Source: Rhodobacteraceae bacterium HLUCCO18 (GTDB taxonomy: Bacteria > Pseudomonadota > Alphaproteobacteria > Rhodobacterales > Rhodobacteraceae). From it: a stretch of 64,000 bases of DNA. Shown one piece after another: positions 17,669 through 25,803 of this stretch; the stretch's first letter is position 1, and every line of letters starts with the position of its first letter. The stretch covers positions 1-64,000 of the forward strand of contig LJSY01000010.1 in assembly GCA_001314805.1 (NCBI GenBank), given 5' to 3'. The notes beneath the pieces were generated by a model that did not search any database, was not told the DNA's origin, and saw nothing but the letters and a program-made list of their open reading frames with translations. A program made the position numbers and the translations under genes.

Positions 17669-18973
17669 ATGGCTGAGACAGGACTGAACCCGGACGCCGA
17701 CGCCGCTCCTCCGCAGATGGCGGAGCTTTTTCGCGTCTTCGGCCGCATCGGCCTTCTGTCCTTCGGCGGCCCTGCTGCGCAGATCGCGCTGATGCACAAG
17801 GAACTGGTCGAGGAGCGCGGCTGGCTCACCGAAAAGCAGTACCTGCAGGCGCTCAGCTTCTGCATACTGCTGCCGGGCCCCGAGGCGATGCAGCTTGCCA
17901 CCTATGCCGGCTGGCGCATGGCGGGCGTGGCTGGCGGGCTGATCGGCGGGCTGCTCTTCGTGATCCCGGGGGCCGTGGTGATCCTCGCGCTTGCCGCGCT
18001 CTACGCCGTCTACGGGAACGTTCCACTGGCCGAGGCGCTGTTTCTCGGGATCAAGGCCACCGTCATCGTCATCGTGGCCCAGGCGCTTCTCAGGCTCGGC
18101 GCGAGGGCCCTGTCCGGCGCGCTGGCCTGGGCGCTGGCCGTGGCTGCTTTTCTCGGGCTCTTCGTGCTGCAACTCCCCTTCCCGCTGATCGTCATCGGCG
18201 CGGCATTGATCGGGGCCGTCGCGGCGACGGGATCGGCGTCGGTCGCCTCCGCCCCCGGCATACCGCTGTCGGGGACGCTGCGCACTGTCGCGCTGTGGGG
18301 GGCGATCTGGCTCTTGCCGCTCGCGGCGCTTTGGGCCGTGGCGCCGGGCGGGATCCTGGCCGAGGTGGGACTTTTCTTCGCGAAGCTCGCGGTCGTCACC
18401 TTCGGCGGCGCCTATGCGGTGCTCGCCTGGATGGTGCAGGAGGTCGTGCAGGATTTCGGCTGGCTCACCACGGCGCAGATGATGGACGCGCTGGGGCTGG
18501 CGGAGACCACGCCGGGCCCCCTGATCCTGGTGACGGAGTTCGTGGGCTTCCTCGCGGGGGTGCAGGCGGGTGGCCTCTGGATGGGCCTCGCTGCCGCTCT
18601 GGTGACGCTCTGGGTGACCTTCGCGCCCTGTTTCCTGTGGATCTTCGCCGGTGCGCCATACGTGGAATGGATCGCCACGCGCCCACGCCTTCAGGCAGCA
18701 CTCGACGCCATCACGGCGGCCGTGGTGGGCGTGATCGCCAACCTCTCGCTTTGGTTCGCGCTTCATGTCGTCTTCGGCGAGGTGACCCGGACAGGGAGTC
18801 CCGGGGGTGTCGGCCTGTGGCTGCCGCAGGCGGCAAGCGTGGACATCGGTGCGGTGCTGCTCACCGGGCTTGCGGCGGCGCTGATGTTCTGGCGGCGGCT
18901 CGATCTTCTGGTGGTGCTGCCCCTGATGGCGCTGGCGGGGCTGGGCTGGAGCCTCGCCACAGGTGCCATCTGA
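17669..18973 (+). CDS. chrA: Chromate transporter (CHR family, long type)
   Basis: A 434-residue membrane protein made of two homologous CHR domains, about ten to twelve helices. The first domain has GLLSFGGPAAQIALMH and LPGPEAMQLATYAGW, the second has KLAVVTFGGAYAVLAWM and LAETTPGPLILVTEFVGF; the FGGP and PGP pairs are the CHR signature. Homologues export chromate; an alternative sulfate or unrelated anion substrate cannot be excluded. ATG 17669 is preferred because the CHR similarity begins soon after it; the frame reaches back to 17582. It stands alone between terminators. Confidence 0.88.
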   Translation: MAETGLNPDADAAPPQMAELFRVFGRIGLLSFGGPAAQIALMHKELVEERGWLTEKQYLQALSFCILLPGPEAMQLATYAGWRMAGVAGGLIGGLLFVIPGAVVILALAALYAVYGNVPLAEALFLGIKATVIVIVAQALLRLGARALSGALAWALAVAAFLGLFVLQLPFPLIVIGAALIGAVAATGSASVASAPGIPLSGTLRTVALWGAIWLLPLAALWAVAPGGILAEVGLFFAKLAVVTFGGAYAVLAWMVQEVVQDFGWLTTAQMMDALGLAETTPGPLILVTEFVGFLAGVQAGGLWMGLAAALVTLWVTFAPCFLWIFAGAPYVEWIATRPRLQAALDAITAAVVGVIANLSLWFALHVVFGEVTRTGSPGGVGLWLPQAASVDIGAVLLTGLAAALMFWRRLDLLVVLPLMALAGLGWSLATGAI

Positions 18974-19002
18974 AGACACCGGCACGCGTTGCGTTTTGAC
19001 GG

Positions 19003-19030
19003 TTGACTCGCGCCCGCGCTCGGTTAGAAC
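19003..19030 (+). promoter_or_regulatory. Candidate promoter of rpmG
   Basis: TTGACT (19003-19008) and TAGAAC (19025-19030) are separated by 16 bases and lie 75 bases before the rpmG start, in the only upstream non-coding gap. Confidence 0.55.
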
Positions 19031-19104
19031 GCGCAGTCTCAGAGATATCATGCGTCCGGGCCAGAGCGCTCGACGCCCCGACAATAGCCCGAGGAGCCTG
19101 GACC

Positions 19105-19272
19105 ATGGCCAAGCCGACCACCATCAAGATCCGCCTGAACTCGACCGCGGGGACCGGGCATTTCTACGTGACCAAGAAGAACGCGCGCACGATGACCGAG
19201 AAGATGAGCGTACGAAAGTACGATCCCGTCGCGCGCAAGCACGTCGAATACAAGGAAGGCAAGATCAAGTAA
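19105..19272 (+). CDS. rpmG: 50S ribosomal protein L33
   Basis: A 55-residue ribosomal protein of the large subunit. The whole chain fits bL33 ([36 protein letters not shown]). The usual zinc-binding cysteines are absent, so this is the cysteine-free C-minus form, as common in proteobacteria. GAGGAG lies about 12 bases before the ATG at 19105. It has its own candidate promoter and a strong terminator, so it is a single-gene transcript. Confidence 0.97.
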   Translation: MAKPTTIKIRLNSTAGTGHFYVTKKNARTMTEKMSVRKYDPVARKHVEYKEGKIK

Positions 19273-19296
19273 TCGCCTTCCGTTTTCCGACTGTCA

Positions 19297-19327
19297 GGGC
19301 CGCGCAAGAGATTGCGCGGCCCTTTTT
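19297..19327 (+). terminator. Rho-independent terminator after rpmG
   Basis: GGGCCGCGCAA (19297-19307) pairs perfectly with TTGCGCGGCCC (19312-19322) across GAGA, followed by TTTTT. Confidence 0.93.
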
Positions 19328-19377
19328 CTTGTCCACGTTTCACTCGAGGCCCCGTGATTTTCACACAAGGCCCCGTG

Positions 19378-19485
19378 ATGCTGTCAGAGATCACGCTTCG
19401 TCCGACCACCGCGCGGGATCTGCCGCGCATCGACGCGCTCTTGTCGGAGAGCTATCCGGCACTGCTGAAGCCGGATTATCCGCGC
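19378..19485 (+). pseudogene. N-terminal remnant of a GNAT acetyltransferase
   Basis: From ATG 19378 about 36 codons read as the start of a GNAT N-acetyltransferase (ITLRPTTARDLPRIDALL, SYPALLKPDYP). The similarity stops at the border of the oppositely oriented UPF0173 hydrolase gene; beyond that the frame is only its antisense. The remaining 100 or more residues, including the acetyl-CoA-binding motif, are missing, so this is a truncated gene. A 12-bp direct repeat (AGGCCCCGTGAT at 19347 and 19368) lies just before the start. Confidence 0.6.
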
Positions 19486-20181
19486 TCAGAGCTCGAGCGT
19501 CTCGCCCGGCTCGGGGTCAAGCACTCGCACCCCCGGCAGCGCCGCCTTCAGCGCATCGGCCGACTGTTCCAGGAGCGGGAAGGTCCGGTAATGCACCGGA
19601 ATGACCGTCTGGAACCGGAACAGCCTGGACGCGGCATAGGCGGCGCGCTTCATGTCCATCGTGAAATGCCCGCCCGCGCAGAGGATCCCGATCTCGGGCG
19701 CGTGCAGGTCCTGCAGGACGGACATGTCGGCCATCACGTCGGTGTCGCCCGAGACGTAGACGCAACGCCCCTCGCCCGCGATCATGTAACCGGCCTCTGC
19801 GCCCGTATAGACCGGTCCGTCATCGATCATGAGCGATGAGGAATGCGAGGCGGACACCATCGTCACGGCCACATCGCCGATCCCGACCGTGCCGCCCTTG
19901 TTGAAGCCCACGGTCTCGACCCCCCGCTCGGAGGCACCCCACCAACCCATGAGGTCGGCGATCCCGTAGACCGGGATGCCAAGCTCGCGCGCCAGTTCCG
20001 GCACGCCGCTGACATGGTCGAAATGCCCATGGGTCACGAGAATGGCCGTCGCGCCCGCGAGGACCTCCTCGCGCCTCTCGTTCGGAAACATCGGATTGCC
20101 GTCGATCCACGGATCGATCAGCAACACCTGCCCCGCGATCTCGAGCCGGATGCTCGCGTGGCCAAGCCAAGTATATTTCAT
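19486..20181 (-). CDS. UPF0173 metal-dependent hydrolase (beta-lactamase fold)
   Basis: A 231-residue metallo-beta-lactamase-fold hydrolase of the UPF0173/YtkL group. It opens with KYTWLGHASIRLE and has the metal motif THGHFDHVSG (HxHxDH, about 50-56), SASHSSS, YVSGDTDVMADM and PVHYRTFPLL, all typical. The physiological substrate of this group is not established. The stop at 19486 directly abuts the GNAT remnant on the other strand. An alternative reading as a ComEC-like nuclease has no support. Confidence 0.92.
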   Translation of the reverse strand: MKYTWLGHASIRLEIAGQVLLIDPWIDGNPMFPNERREEVLAGATAILVTHGHFDHVSGVPELARELGIPVYGIADLMGWWGASERGVETVGFNKGGTVGIGDVAVTMVSASHSSSLMIDDGPVYTGAEAGYMIAGEGRCVYVSGDTDVMADMSVLQDLHAPEIGILCAGGHFTMDMKRAAYAASRLFRFQTVIPVHYRTFPLLEQSADALKAALPGVRVLDPEPGETLEL

Positions 20182-20271
20182 GAAAGAAGCCCTCCCCGAC
20201 GACCTGTCAGGGAGAGCTTATCCCAACCCGGCGGCGCATGGCAAAGACCGATGCGCGCGACGACGGCTCCG

Positions 20272-20538
20272 TCAGCGGATGGTGACGGCGAAGGGCGAGG
20301 TGTTGGCGGTTGCTGCCTTGGGCGCTTCCTCGGCGGCGTCTTCCTCGTCGAGGTGACGGGCCAGCATCCGCGAGAAGAGGATCGCGAAGCCACCGGCAAG
20401 TGACACGCCCACGACGGTGTCCCACGGCGCACTGAGCCCGCGCATGGTGAGTTGCGGCAAAATGACGAGGCACGAGGCCACGAATCCGAGAAGGCCGGGA
20501 AAGATGATCGACAGCCAGATCTTGATCGTACGTTCCAT
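20272..20538 (-). CDS. Small membrane protein of unknown function
   Basis: An 88-residue protein with two membrane helices (about 7-30 and 40-58) and an acidic then Ala/Thr-rich tail (HLDEEDAAEEAPK). Not recognised as a named family. The ATG at 20538 is preceded by AGGGACGCGAT, a modest ribosome binding site. It is divergent from the ceramidase-like gene and follows the orientation of the UPF0173 gene with a 90-base gap. Coding potential is supported by the hydrophobic pattern and GC-rich third positions. Confidence 0.65.
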   Translation of the reverse strand: MERTIKIWLSIIFPGLLGFVASCLVILPQLTMRGLSAPWDTVVGVSLAGGFAILFSRMLARHLDEEDAAEEAPKAATANTSPFAVTIR

Positions 20539-20625
20539 ATCGCGTCCCTAAATATGAAATTCCTGTGCGTCGGCAGACGCTTTATGAGAAGCAGGATGTG
20601 CCGAGAATCCGGACTGAAATAAGGC

Positions 20626-21306
20626 ATGGACCAGACCATTTTCGATCCAATTGACGCCTATTGTGAGCGGCTTGGGCCGGGTCTCTGGGCCGAGCCGCTG
20701 AACGCGGTGACGAACCTCGCCTTCCTCGTCGCGGCGCTGTTCTGCGCGCGGAGACTCGGGCATCCCCCGGCGCCGCTGGGCATGGCGCTGGTGGTCGTCC
20801 TCGCGGCGATCGGGGTGGGCTCGGGCCTCTTTCATACCTTCGCAAACGGGCTCACGGCGCTGCTCGACGTGCTGGCGATCGCCGCATTCATCTTCGTCTA
20901 CGTCTTCGCCGTGAACCGCCATGTACTTGGCTGGCCGCGTGGCTGGGCCTGGGCGTCGATGCTGGCGCTCGCGCCCTATCTCGCGGTGGCCACCACGGGC
21001 TTCGCCGCGCTGCCCGGCTTCGACATCTCGGCCGCCTACTGGTCGGTCGCCGCGCTGATCGCCCTCTATGGCGTGACCCTGTGGCAGCGCAGACCCGGTT
21101 TCGCGCGCGGCCTGCTGATCGGCGCGACCATCCTGAGCCTGTCGATCACGGCGCGCTCCGTCGATCTGAGCCTCTGCGCGGCATGGCCCCGCGGCACCCA
21201 TTTCCTGTGGCATGTCCTGAATGCCGTCATGCTGGGCTGGATGATCGAAACCTATCGCCGCGCCGTTCCCCCCGCGCCGCTTGCAGCGGCACCGCCACGG
21301 GGCTAA
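20626..21306 (+). CDS. Ceramidase-domain membrane protein
   Basis: A 226-residue integral membrane protein with about seven helices, matching the alkaline ceramidase/CREST hydrolase superfamily (PF05875). Family residues are visible: an early Cys-Glu (YCERLGPG), AVTNLAFLV, GSGLFHTFANG with its zinc-ligand-type His, an Arg-Ser-x-Asp (ARSVDLSLC) and GTHFLWHVLNAVMLGW with two more His. Such proteins use a membrane-embedded zinc site to cut amide bonds of lipids; the bacterial substrate is unknown. It precedes gatC by 48 bases. Confidence 0.8.
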   Translation: MDQTIFDPIDAYCERLGPGLWAEPLNAVTNLAFLVAALFCARRLGHPPAPLGMALVVVLAAIGVGSGLFHTFANGLTALLDVLAIAAFIFVYVFAVNRHVLGWPRGWAWASMLALAPYLAVATTGFAALPGFDISAAYWSVAALIALYGVTLWQRRPGFARGLLIGATILSLSITARSVDLSLCAAWPRGTHFLWHVLNAVMLGWMIETYRRAVPPAPLAAAPPRG

Positions 21307-21354
21307 ACCGCGCGCGGATCACCACCCCACTCGCACCGACGGAGGACGTCGCCC

Positions 21355-21642
21355 ATGTCCATCGACACGACCACGGCCGCCAAGGTGGCCAAGCTCGCCC
21401 GGATCCGGGTCGACGACGAAGACCTCCCGGCGCTGGCGCAGGATTTCAACGCGATCCTCGGCTTCATCGAGCAGTTGGGAGAACTGGATGTCGACGACGT
21501 CGAGCCGATGACCAGCGTCACGCCCATGCGGCTGCCGCGGCGCGAGGACGTGGTCACCGATGGCGGTCAACAGGCAAAGATCCTCGCCAACGCGCCGGAT
21601 GCGCGCGAAGGCTTCTTCGCCGTGCCCAAGGTGGTGGAGTAA
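21355..21642 (+). CDS. gatC: Asp-tRNA(Asn)/Glu-tRNA(Gln) amidotransferase subunit C
   Basis: A 95-residue GatC, the small subunit that holds GatA and GatB together in the amidotransferase that makes Gln-tRNA(Gln) and possibly Asn-tRNA(Asn). Diagnostic are TAAKVAKLARIRV, FNAILGFIEQLGELD and the C-terminal PKVVE. It is followed 9 bases later by gatA, as a two-gene operon. gatB is not in the window, which is common in this order where gatB lies elsewhere. Confidence 0.95.
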   Translation: MSIDTTTAAKVAKLARIRVDDEDLPALAQDFNAILGFIEQLGELDVDDVEPMTSVTPMRLPRREDVVTDGGQQAKILANAPDAREGFFAVPKVVE

Positions 21643-21651
21643 GGGGCTGAC

Positions 21652-23136
21652 ATGACCGATCTGAACGCATTGACCATCGCCGAGGCCCGCGACGCGCTCC
21701 GCAAGGGCGAGGTGACGAGTGTCGAGCTGACCGAGGCGTGCCTGAAGGCCATCGAAGGCGCCGATGCTCTGGGCGCGGTGGTGCACAAGACCCCCGAGAT
21801 CGCGCGCCAGCGTGCCGCCGCCGCGGATGCGCGCATCAGGGCGGGCGACGCGCCCTCCATGTGCGGTATCCCCGTCGGCATCAAGGACCTCTTCTGTACC
21901 GAGGGCGTGGCCAGCCAGGCGGGATCGAAGATCCTCGAGGGCTTCCGTCCCGAATACGAGTCCACCGTCTCCGCGCAGCTGCGCGACGCGGGCGCGGTGA
22001 TGCTGGGCAAGCTCAACATGGACGAATTCGCCATGGGCAGCTCGAACGAGACCAGCGTCTACGGCAACGCGGTCAACCCGTGGCGCGCCGGGAACTCCGA
22101 GGCGGCGCTGACGCCGGGCGGTTCCTCGGGCGGGTCCGCCGCCGCCGTCGCCGCCGATCTCTGCCTTGGCGCGACGGGCACCGACACCGGCGGCTCGATC
22201 CGGCAACCGGCGGCCTTCACGGGCACGGTTGGCCTCAAGCCCACCTATGGACGCTGCTCGCGCTGGGGGATCGTGGCCTTCGCCTCCTCCCTCGATCAGG
22301 CGGGACCGATGACGCGCACGGTCCGTGACGCCGCGATCATGGGCGCCGCGATGATGGGCCACGACCCGAAGGATTCGACCTCCGCCGATCTGCCCGTCCC
22401 GGATTTCGAGGCCATGCTCACGGGCGACATCCGCGGCAAGGTCATCGGCATTCCCGGGGAATACCGCATGGACGGCATGCCCGGTGAGATCGAGACGCTC
22501 TGGACCCAGGGCATCGAGATGCTCAAGGACGCGGGCGCCGAGCTGCGCGACATCACGCTGCCGCACACGAAATACGCCCTGCCCACCTATTACGTGATCG
22601 CACCCGCCGAGGCGTCATCGAACCTCGCGCGGTATGACGGGGTGCGCTACGGCTACCGCGCGACGCTCGAACAGGGCGACGGCGTGACGGAGATGTACGA
22701 GAAAACCCGCGCGGAGGGCTTCGGCGACGAGGTCAAGCGCCGGGTGATGATCGGGACCTACGTGCTGTCCGCGGGTTTCTACGACGCCTATTACAACCGC
22801 GCCCGCAAGGTCCGTGCGCTGATCAAGCGCGACTTCGAGACCGTCTTCGCCGAGGGCATCGACGCGATCCTGACCCCCGCGACACCCTCCGCGGCCTTCG
22901 AACTGGGGCAGCAGCATGTCGACCCGGTCGAGATGTATCTCAACGACGTCTTCACGGTGACGGTGAACCTCGCCGGTCTGCCTGGCGTCGCCGTGCCCAC
23001 GGGTCTGGACGCGCGCGGCCTGCCTCTCGGTCTGCAACTGATCGGCCGACCCTGGGAAGAGGGGGAGTTGCTGAACACCGCCTACGCGCTGGAGAAAGCC
23101 GCGGGGTTTGTGGCGAAACCCGCCAAATGGTGGTAG
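21652..23136 (+). CDS. gatA: Asp-tRNA(Asn)/Glu-tRNA(Gln) amidotransferase subunit A
   Basis: A 494-residue amidase-signature enzyme that releases ammonia from glutamine for the transamidation step. The Ser-cisSer-Lys triad is visible: Lys in [11 protein letters not shown] (about residue 78), the two serines in [14 protein letters not shown] and [13 protein letters not shown]. Length and the C-terminal [16 protein letters not shown] are those of GatA rather than of general amidases. The gene follows gatC by 9 bases with GGGG-type spacing (GTAAGGGGCTGAC), so they are co-translated. Confidence 0.96.
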   Translation: MTDLNALTIAEARDALRKGEVTSVELTEACLKAIEGADALGAVVHKTPEIARQRAAAADARIRAGDAPSMCGIPVGIKDLFCTEGVASQAGSKILEGFRPEYESTVSAQLRDAGAVMLGKLNMDEFAMGSSNETSVYGNAVNPWRAGNSEAALTPGGSSGGSAAAVAADLCLGATGTDTGGSIRQPAAFTGTVGLKPTYGRCSRWGIVAFASSLDQAGPMTRTVRDAAIMGAAMMGHDPKDSTSADLPVPDFEAMLTGDIRGKVIGIPGEYRMDGMPGEIETLWTQGIEMLKDAGAELRDITLPHTKYALPTYYVIAPAEASSNLARYDGVRYGYRATLEQGDGVTEMYEKTRAEGFGDEVKRRVMIGTYVLSAGFYDAYYNRARKVRALIKRDFETVFAEGIDAILTPATPSAAFELGQQHVDPVEMYLNDVFTVTVNLAGLPGVAVPTGLDARGLPLGLQLIGRPWEEGELLNTAYALEKAAGFVAKPAKWW

Positions 23137-23168
23137 AAGTGCCCAAAGAACGATAACGGGGCTGAGCG

Positions 23169-23885
23169 ATGAACTGGACCGGGCAGGCGCGGCGCATGGG
23201 CTGTTCCGTCGCGATACTGGCACTTGCCGCATGTGGAACCGGGCCGGCGCCCAGTGACGTGGCGCAAGGCGTGGGCTTTCAGGATTACCAGGAATACCAG
23301 ACGCGCCGCGCAGCACTTCGTGAGCCGCCGGCGGCGCCCGTGACGCCGCAGACCGCCCTACCGCCCGCCGAGGTGGTCGCCGAACCCTTCGCGCCGCCTC
23401 CCGCGGGCACGCAATGGGCTGCCACGGACCCCGCTCCGGCGACCGGCGACTCCGTGGATGTGGCGCGCATCGCCGCCGGTGCCATAGCGGAAGTCGAAGG
23501 GGGCAACCCCGCCCCCGCAGCAGCCCCGCAGCAGATGGCCACCGCGCCCTCCGCCGACAATTTCGTGGCCCCGCCGCTGCCAGAGGGGATGTCGGTTCTG
23601 GGGGCGACTGTCGTGGCCTTCGCGCTCTCGACCGATCATGCCGTCGGGCAACGGGTCTATTCCCGCTTTCCGTTCCGCCTCGGACGCCCCGAAGTCCGGT
23701 GCTCGGATTTCCGCACCACCGACCTCGCCCAGGACTGGTTCCTGACCAATGAAGGCCCGGAACGGGATCGCGCGGGGCTGGACCCCGACGGAGACGGCTT
23801 CGCCTGCAACTGGTCGCCCGAGCGCTACCGCGCCGACGCCCGCGCCGCCACGCAGCAGCCCTTCGGCAGCTTCCAGGACGGGTGA
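23169..23885 (+). CDS. Lipoprotein with Ala/Pro-rich linker and excalibur-like domain
   Basis: A 238-residue exported protein. The N terminus is a lipoprotein signal (CSVAILALAAC, modified Cys about 22). A long Ala/Pro-rich segment (about 55-135) leads to a C-terminal excalibur-type calcium-binding domain: CSDFRTTDLAQDWFL with the DPDGDGFACNW motif (D-x-D-G-D-G plus two Cys). Excalibur domains are found in surface proteins; the ligand role is inferred. It follows gatA by 32 bases. Its TGA overlaps the GTG start of the amidase gene, so both are translated together. Confidence 0.75.
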   Translation: MNWTGQARRMGCSVAILALAACGTGPAPSDVAQGVGFQDYQEYQTRRAALREPPAAPVTPQTALPPAEVVAEPFAPPPAGTQWAATDPAPATGDSVDVARIAAGAIAEVEGGNPAPAAAPQQMATAPSADNFVAPPLPEGMSVLGATVVAFALSTDHAVGQRVYSRFPFRLGRPEVRCSDFRTTDLAQDWFLTNEGPERDRAGLDPDGDGFACNWSPERYRADARAATQQPFGSFQDG

Positions 23886-24532
23886 GCCGCTCGCCCAATC
23901 ACGGGCCGCGACGCGACGGGTTACGCCCCGAACTGGTGGTTCTCCACTACACGGCCATGTCCGACGCGGCCGCCGCCGAGCGTGCCCTGTGCGACCCGGC
24001 GCGCGAAGTCTCCTGCCACTGGCTGGTCGCGCGGGACGGCAGCGTGACGGCGCTCGTGGACGAAGACAGACGCGCCTGGCATGCCGGGGCCGGCAGCTGG
24101 CGAGGTCGCGCGGACGTCAATTCCCGTTCGATCGGGATCGAACTGGACAATGACGGCGCCTCGCCCTTCGCCGCACCGCTCATGGACGCGCTCGAGCGCC
24201 TGCTGGGCGATATCCTCGCGCGGTGCGACATTCCCGCCTCTGGCGTGATCGGACATTCCGACATGGCACCGGGCCGAAAACGCGACCCCGGACCCCGCTT
24301 CGACTGGCGCAGGCTCGCCCGGGGCGGCCTCGCGGTCTGGCCCGAGCAGGTCGAATCCGGGCGCACCCGGCCCGACATGGCAGTCTTTCGGGCCCACGCG
24401 ATGGCTTTCGGCTATCCCGACGTGGCCGACGATCTGCTGCTCGAGACCGTGCGCCTGCGGTTCCGCCCGGCCGCGCGCGGGCCTCTGGACGCCACGGATT
24501 GCGCCATCGCCGCCGCGCTGGCGCATGCTTGA
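23882..24532 (+). CDS. N-acetylmuramoyl-L-alanine amidase (amidase_2, AmiD-like)
   Basis: A 216-residue zinc amidase that would cut the lactyl-L-Ala bond of peptidoglycan or muropeptides. Zinc ligands and motifs: VVLHYTAM (His about 23), the SCHWLVARDG segment, SIGIELDN, and GHSDMAPGRKRDPGPRFDW. There is no signal peptide, so it may act in the cytoplasm on recycled anhydro-muropeptides as AmpD does, or be exported another way. GTG 23882 overlaps the previous stop (GTGA). Its stop codon overlaps the rnpB promoter. Confidence 0.88.
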   Translation: MSRSPNHGPRRDGLRPELVVLHYTAMSDAAAAERALCDPAREVSCHWLVARDGSVTALVDEDRRAWHAGAGSWRGRADVNSRSIGIELDNDGASPFAAPLMDALERLLGDILARCDIPASGVIGHSDMAPGRKRDPGPRFDWRRLARGGLAVWPEQVESGRTRPDMAVFRAHAMAFGYPDVADDLLLETVRLRFRPAARGPLDATDCAIAAALAHA

Positions 24533-24557
24533 CCCGATCGGTTCGAAAGCATAGGTG
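24529..24557 (+). promoter_or_regulatory. Promoter of rnpB
   Basis: TTGACC (24529-24534) and TAGGTG (24552-24557) spaced by 17 bases. The expected start point, near 24563, coincides with the 5' end of the RNase P RNA stem. The -35 box overlaps the amidase stop codon. Confidence 0.6.
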
Positions 24558-24560
24558 CAG

Positions 24561-24925
24561 CTTGCGCGGAAGGCCGGATGGCCGCGGGCCGCAAGGTTCG
24601 AGGAAAGTCCGGACTCCCTGAAGCAACGGTGCCGGGTAACGCCCGGGCGGAGCAATCCGACGGAAAGCGCCACAGAGATCAGACCGCCTTGCATGCAGGG
24701 CGAAGGTGAAACGGTGGGGTAAGAGCCCACCGCGCCCCCGGCAACGGGGGTGGCATGGCAAGCCCCACCGGGAGCAATGCCGAATAGGGACCGCATCATG
24801 GGGCGCTTCACCCCCGCGGTCCGGGTTGGCAGCTCGAGGCGTCCCGGCAACGGGTCGCCCAGAGGAATGGTCATCCACGGGGGACAACCCCCGGGACAGA
24901 ATCCGGCTTACAGGCCTTCCGCGCA
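24561..24925 (+). ncRNA. rnpB: RNase P RNA (bacterial type A)
   Basis: Catalytic RNA of RNase P, which trims the 5' leader of tRNA precursors. The conserved blocks are in order: GGAAGGCCGG near the 5' end, GAGGAAAGTCCGGACTCC (about 24599-24616), CAGACCGCC, GGTAAGAGCCCACCG, and the 3' ACAGAATCCGGCTTACAGGC. The 5' strand GCGCGGAAGGCC pairs with GGCCTTCCGCGC at the 3' end to form helix P1. The roughly 365-base length fits. Ends are set from P1 and are approximate by a few bases. Confidence 0.97.
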
Positions 24926-25016
24926 GTTTTTCGATCTTTTCAGGATGATCCAGAAGGAACGCCTTCGGCGTACGCCTTTTGCCTCGCCCGCCCGGTACCG
25001 GGCCAGGCTCGATCAT

Positions 25017-25052
25017 GCCTCCGGCGGGAGGTTTTCTGCCAGAATGAAGGGG
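25017..25052 (+). repeat. Dispersed intergenic repeat, copy A
   Basis: GCCTCCGGCGGGAGG then TTTTCTGCC and AGAATGAAGGGG. Nearly the same sequence occurs at 63351-63386 and, inverted and more diverged, at 25198. Elements of this kind are widespread between genes in Rhodobacteraceae. Confidence 0.7.
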
Positions 25053-25063
25053 CAGGCCTCACA

Positions 25064-25113
25064 CCCCTGACCCGGCCGTATCCATGAACCGCGGACCGCA
25101 ACCGGGTCAGGGG
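25064..25113. repeat. 12-bp perfect inverted repeat with 26-base loop
   Basis: CCCCTGACCCGG (25064-25075) and CCGGGTCAGGGG (25102-25113) are exact reverse complements. Could be a transcription-end hairpin or part of the surrounding repeat cluster; there is no T tract. Confidence 0.8.
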
Positions 25114-25197
25114 GCTTCACCCTGGACGCCGGGTCGCTCTCCAGCTACCGGCGCAACTCCATCTCTAATCGACCTTGGTTAACGAAACCCTTCGCAT

Positions 25198-25252
25198 CCC
25201 TTCATCCTGGAGAAAAACTCCGGGGGAGCGAAGCGTGGGGGCAGAGCCCCCG
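25198..25252 (-). repeat. Dispersed intergenic repeat, inverted copy C
   Basis: Read on the minus strand: GGGGGCTCTGCCCCC, then CTTCGCTCCCCCGGAG, TTTTTCTCC and AGGATGAAGGG. The CCCCGGAG-T4/5-AGGATGAAGGG core is related to copies A and B; the GGGGGCTCTGCCCCC part is itself a stem-loop. Confidence 0.6.
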
Positions 25253-25298
25253 GGCGCGCGGCCGAGCAGCTCCCGGAACGGGGGCTCGAGGACGCGCG

Positions 25299-25751
25299 CT
25301 ACCCCCGGCGCGACGCGAAGAAGTCCCGCAGAAGCGCGGAGGTCTCCGCCTCGCCGATCCAGCCATAGACGTCCGGTTTCCAATGGGCCTGCGGATGGTC
25401 GAAGACCCTGGGACCGCCAGCCACCCCGCCCGACTTGGGATCGGACGCGCCGTAGTAGAGCCGCGAGAGCCGTGCGGCGGCAATCGCCCCCGCGCAGGCC
25501 GGGCAAGGCTCCAGCGTCACCCACAGATCGCAGCCCGTCAGCCTTTCGGTGCCCAGCGCCGCGCAGGCCGCGCGGATGGCCAGCATCTCGGCATGGGCGG
25601 TGGGGTCGGTCAATTCGCGCATCCGGTTGCCGGCACGCGCGATGACCTCGCCGTCGCACACGATCGCGGCGCCGACGGGAACCTCTCCCCTGCCGGCCGC
25701 TGCGCGCGCCTCTTCGAGGGCCACGTCCATGAAACCGCGAAAATCGCTCAT
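25299..25751 (-). CDS. tadA: tRNA-specific adenosine deaminase
   Basis: Converts adenosine to inosine at the wobble position of tRNA-Arg(ACG). The 150-residue protein has the zinc deaminase signature: His53 and catalytic Glu55 in TAHAEML, and Cys83/Cys86 in EPCPACAG. The YYGASDPKSGGV stretch is characteristic of bacterial TadA and argues against cytidine or guanine deaminase. The ATG at 25751 is followed by SDFRGFMDVALEEA, the usual start region. It is divergent from the pseudouridine synthase gene, 52 bases apart. Confidence 0.93.
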   Translation of the reverse strand: MSDFRGFMDVALEEARAAAGRGEVPVGAAIVCDGEVIARAGNRMRELTDPTAHAEMLAIRAACAALGTERLTGCDLWVTLEPCPACAGAIAAARLSRLYYGASDPKSGGVAGGPRVFDHPQAHWKPDVYGWIGEAETSALLRDFFASRRG

Positions 25752-25803
25752 GATGTCCCTCTTGGCGCTTTTCGCGGCGCTGTCAAACCGCTAGGCCGGT
25801 GCC

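Larger units (their letters stand above)
24926..25298. other. 373-bp non-coding stretch between rnpB and tadA
   Basis: Holds no ORF I would accept. It contains a short hairpin just after rnpB (ACGCC-TTC-GGCGT near 24959), two copies of a dispersed intergenic repeat in opposite orientation (25017 and 25198), a 12-bp perfect inverted repeat between them (25064/25102), and a lone TTAAC half-site at 25179. A repeat-built 3' region for two convergent transcripts is the simplest reading. Confidence 0.6.

Noticed and set aside
25179..25183. Third CtrA site at GGTTAACG after rnpB
   Set aside because: Only one TTAA half-site; no second half at the required 7-base spacing.
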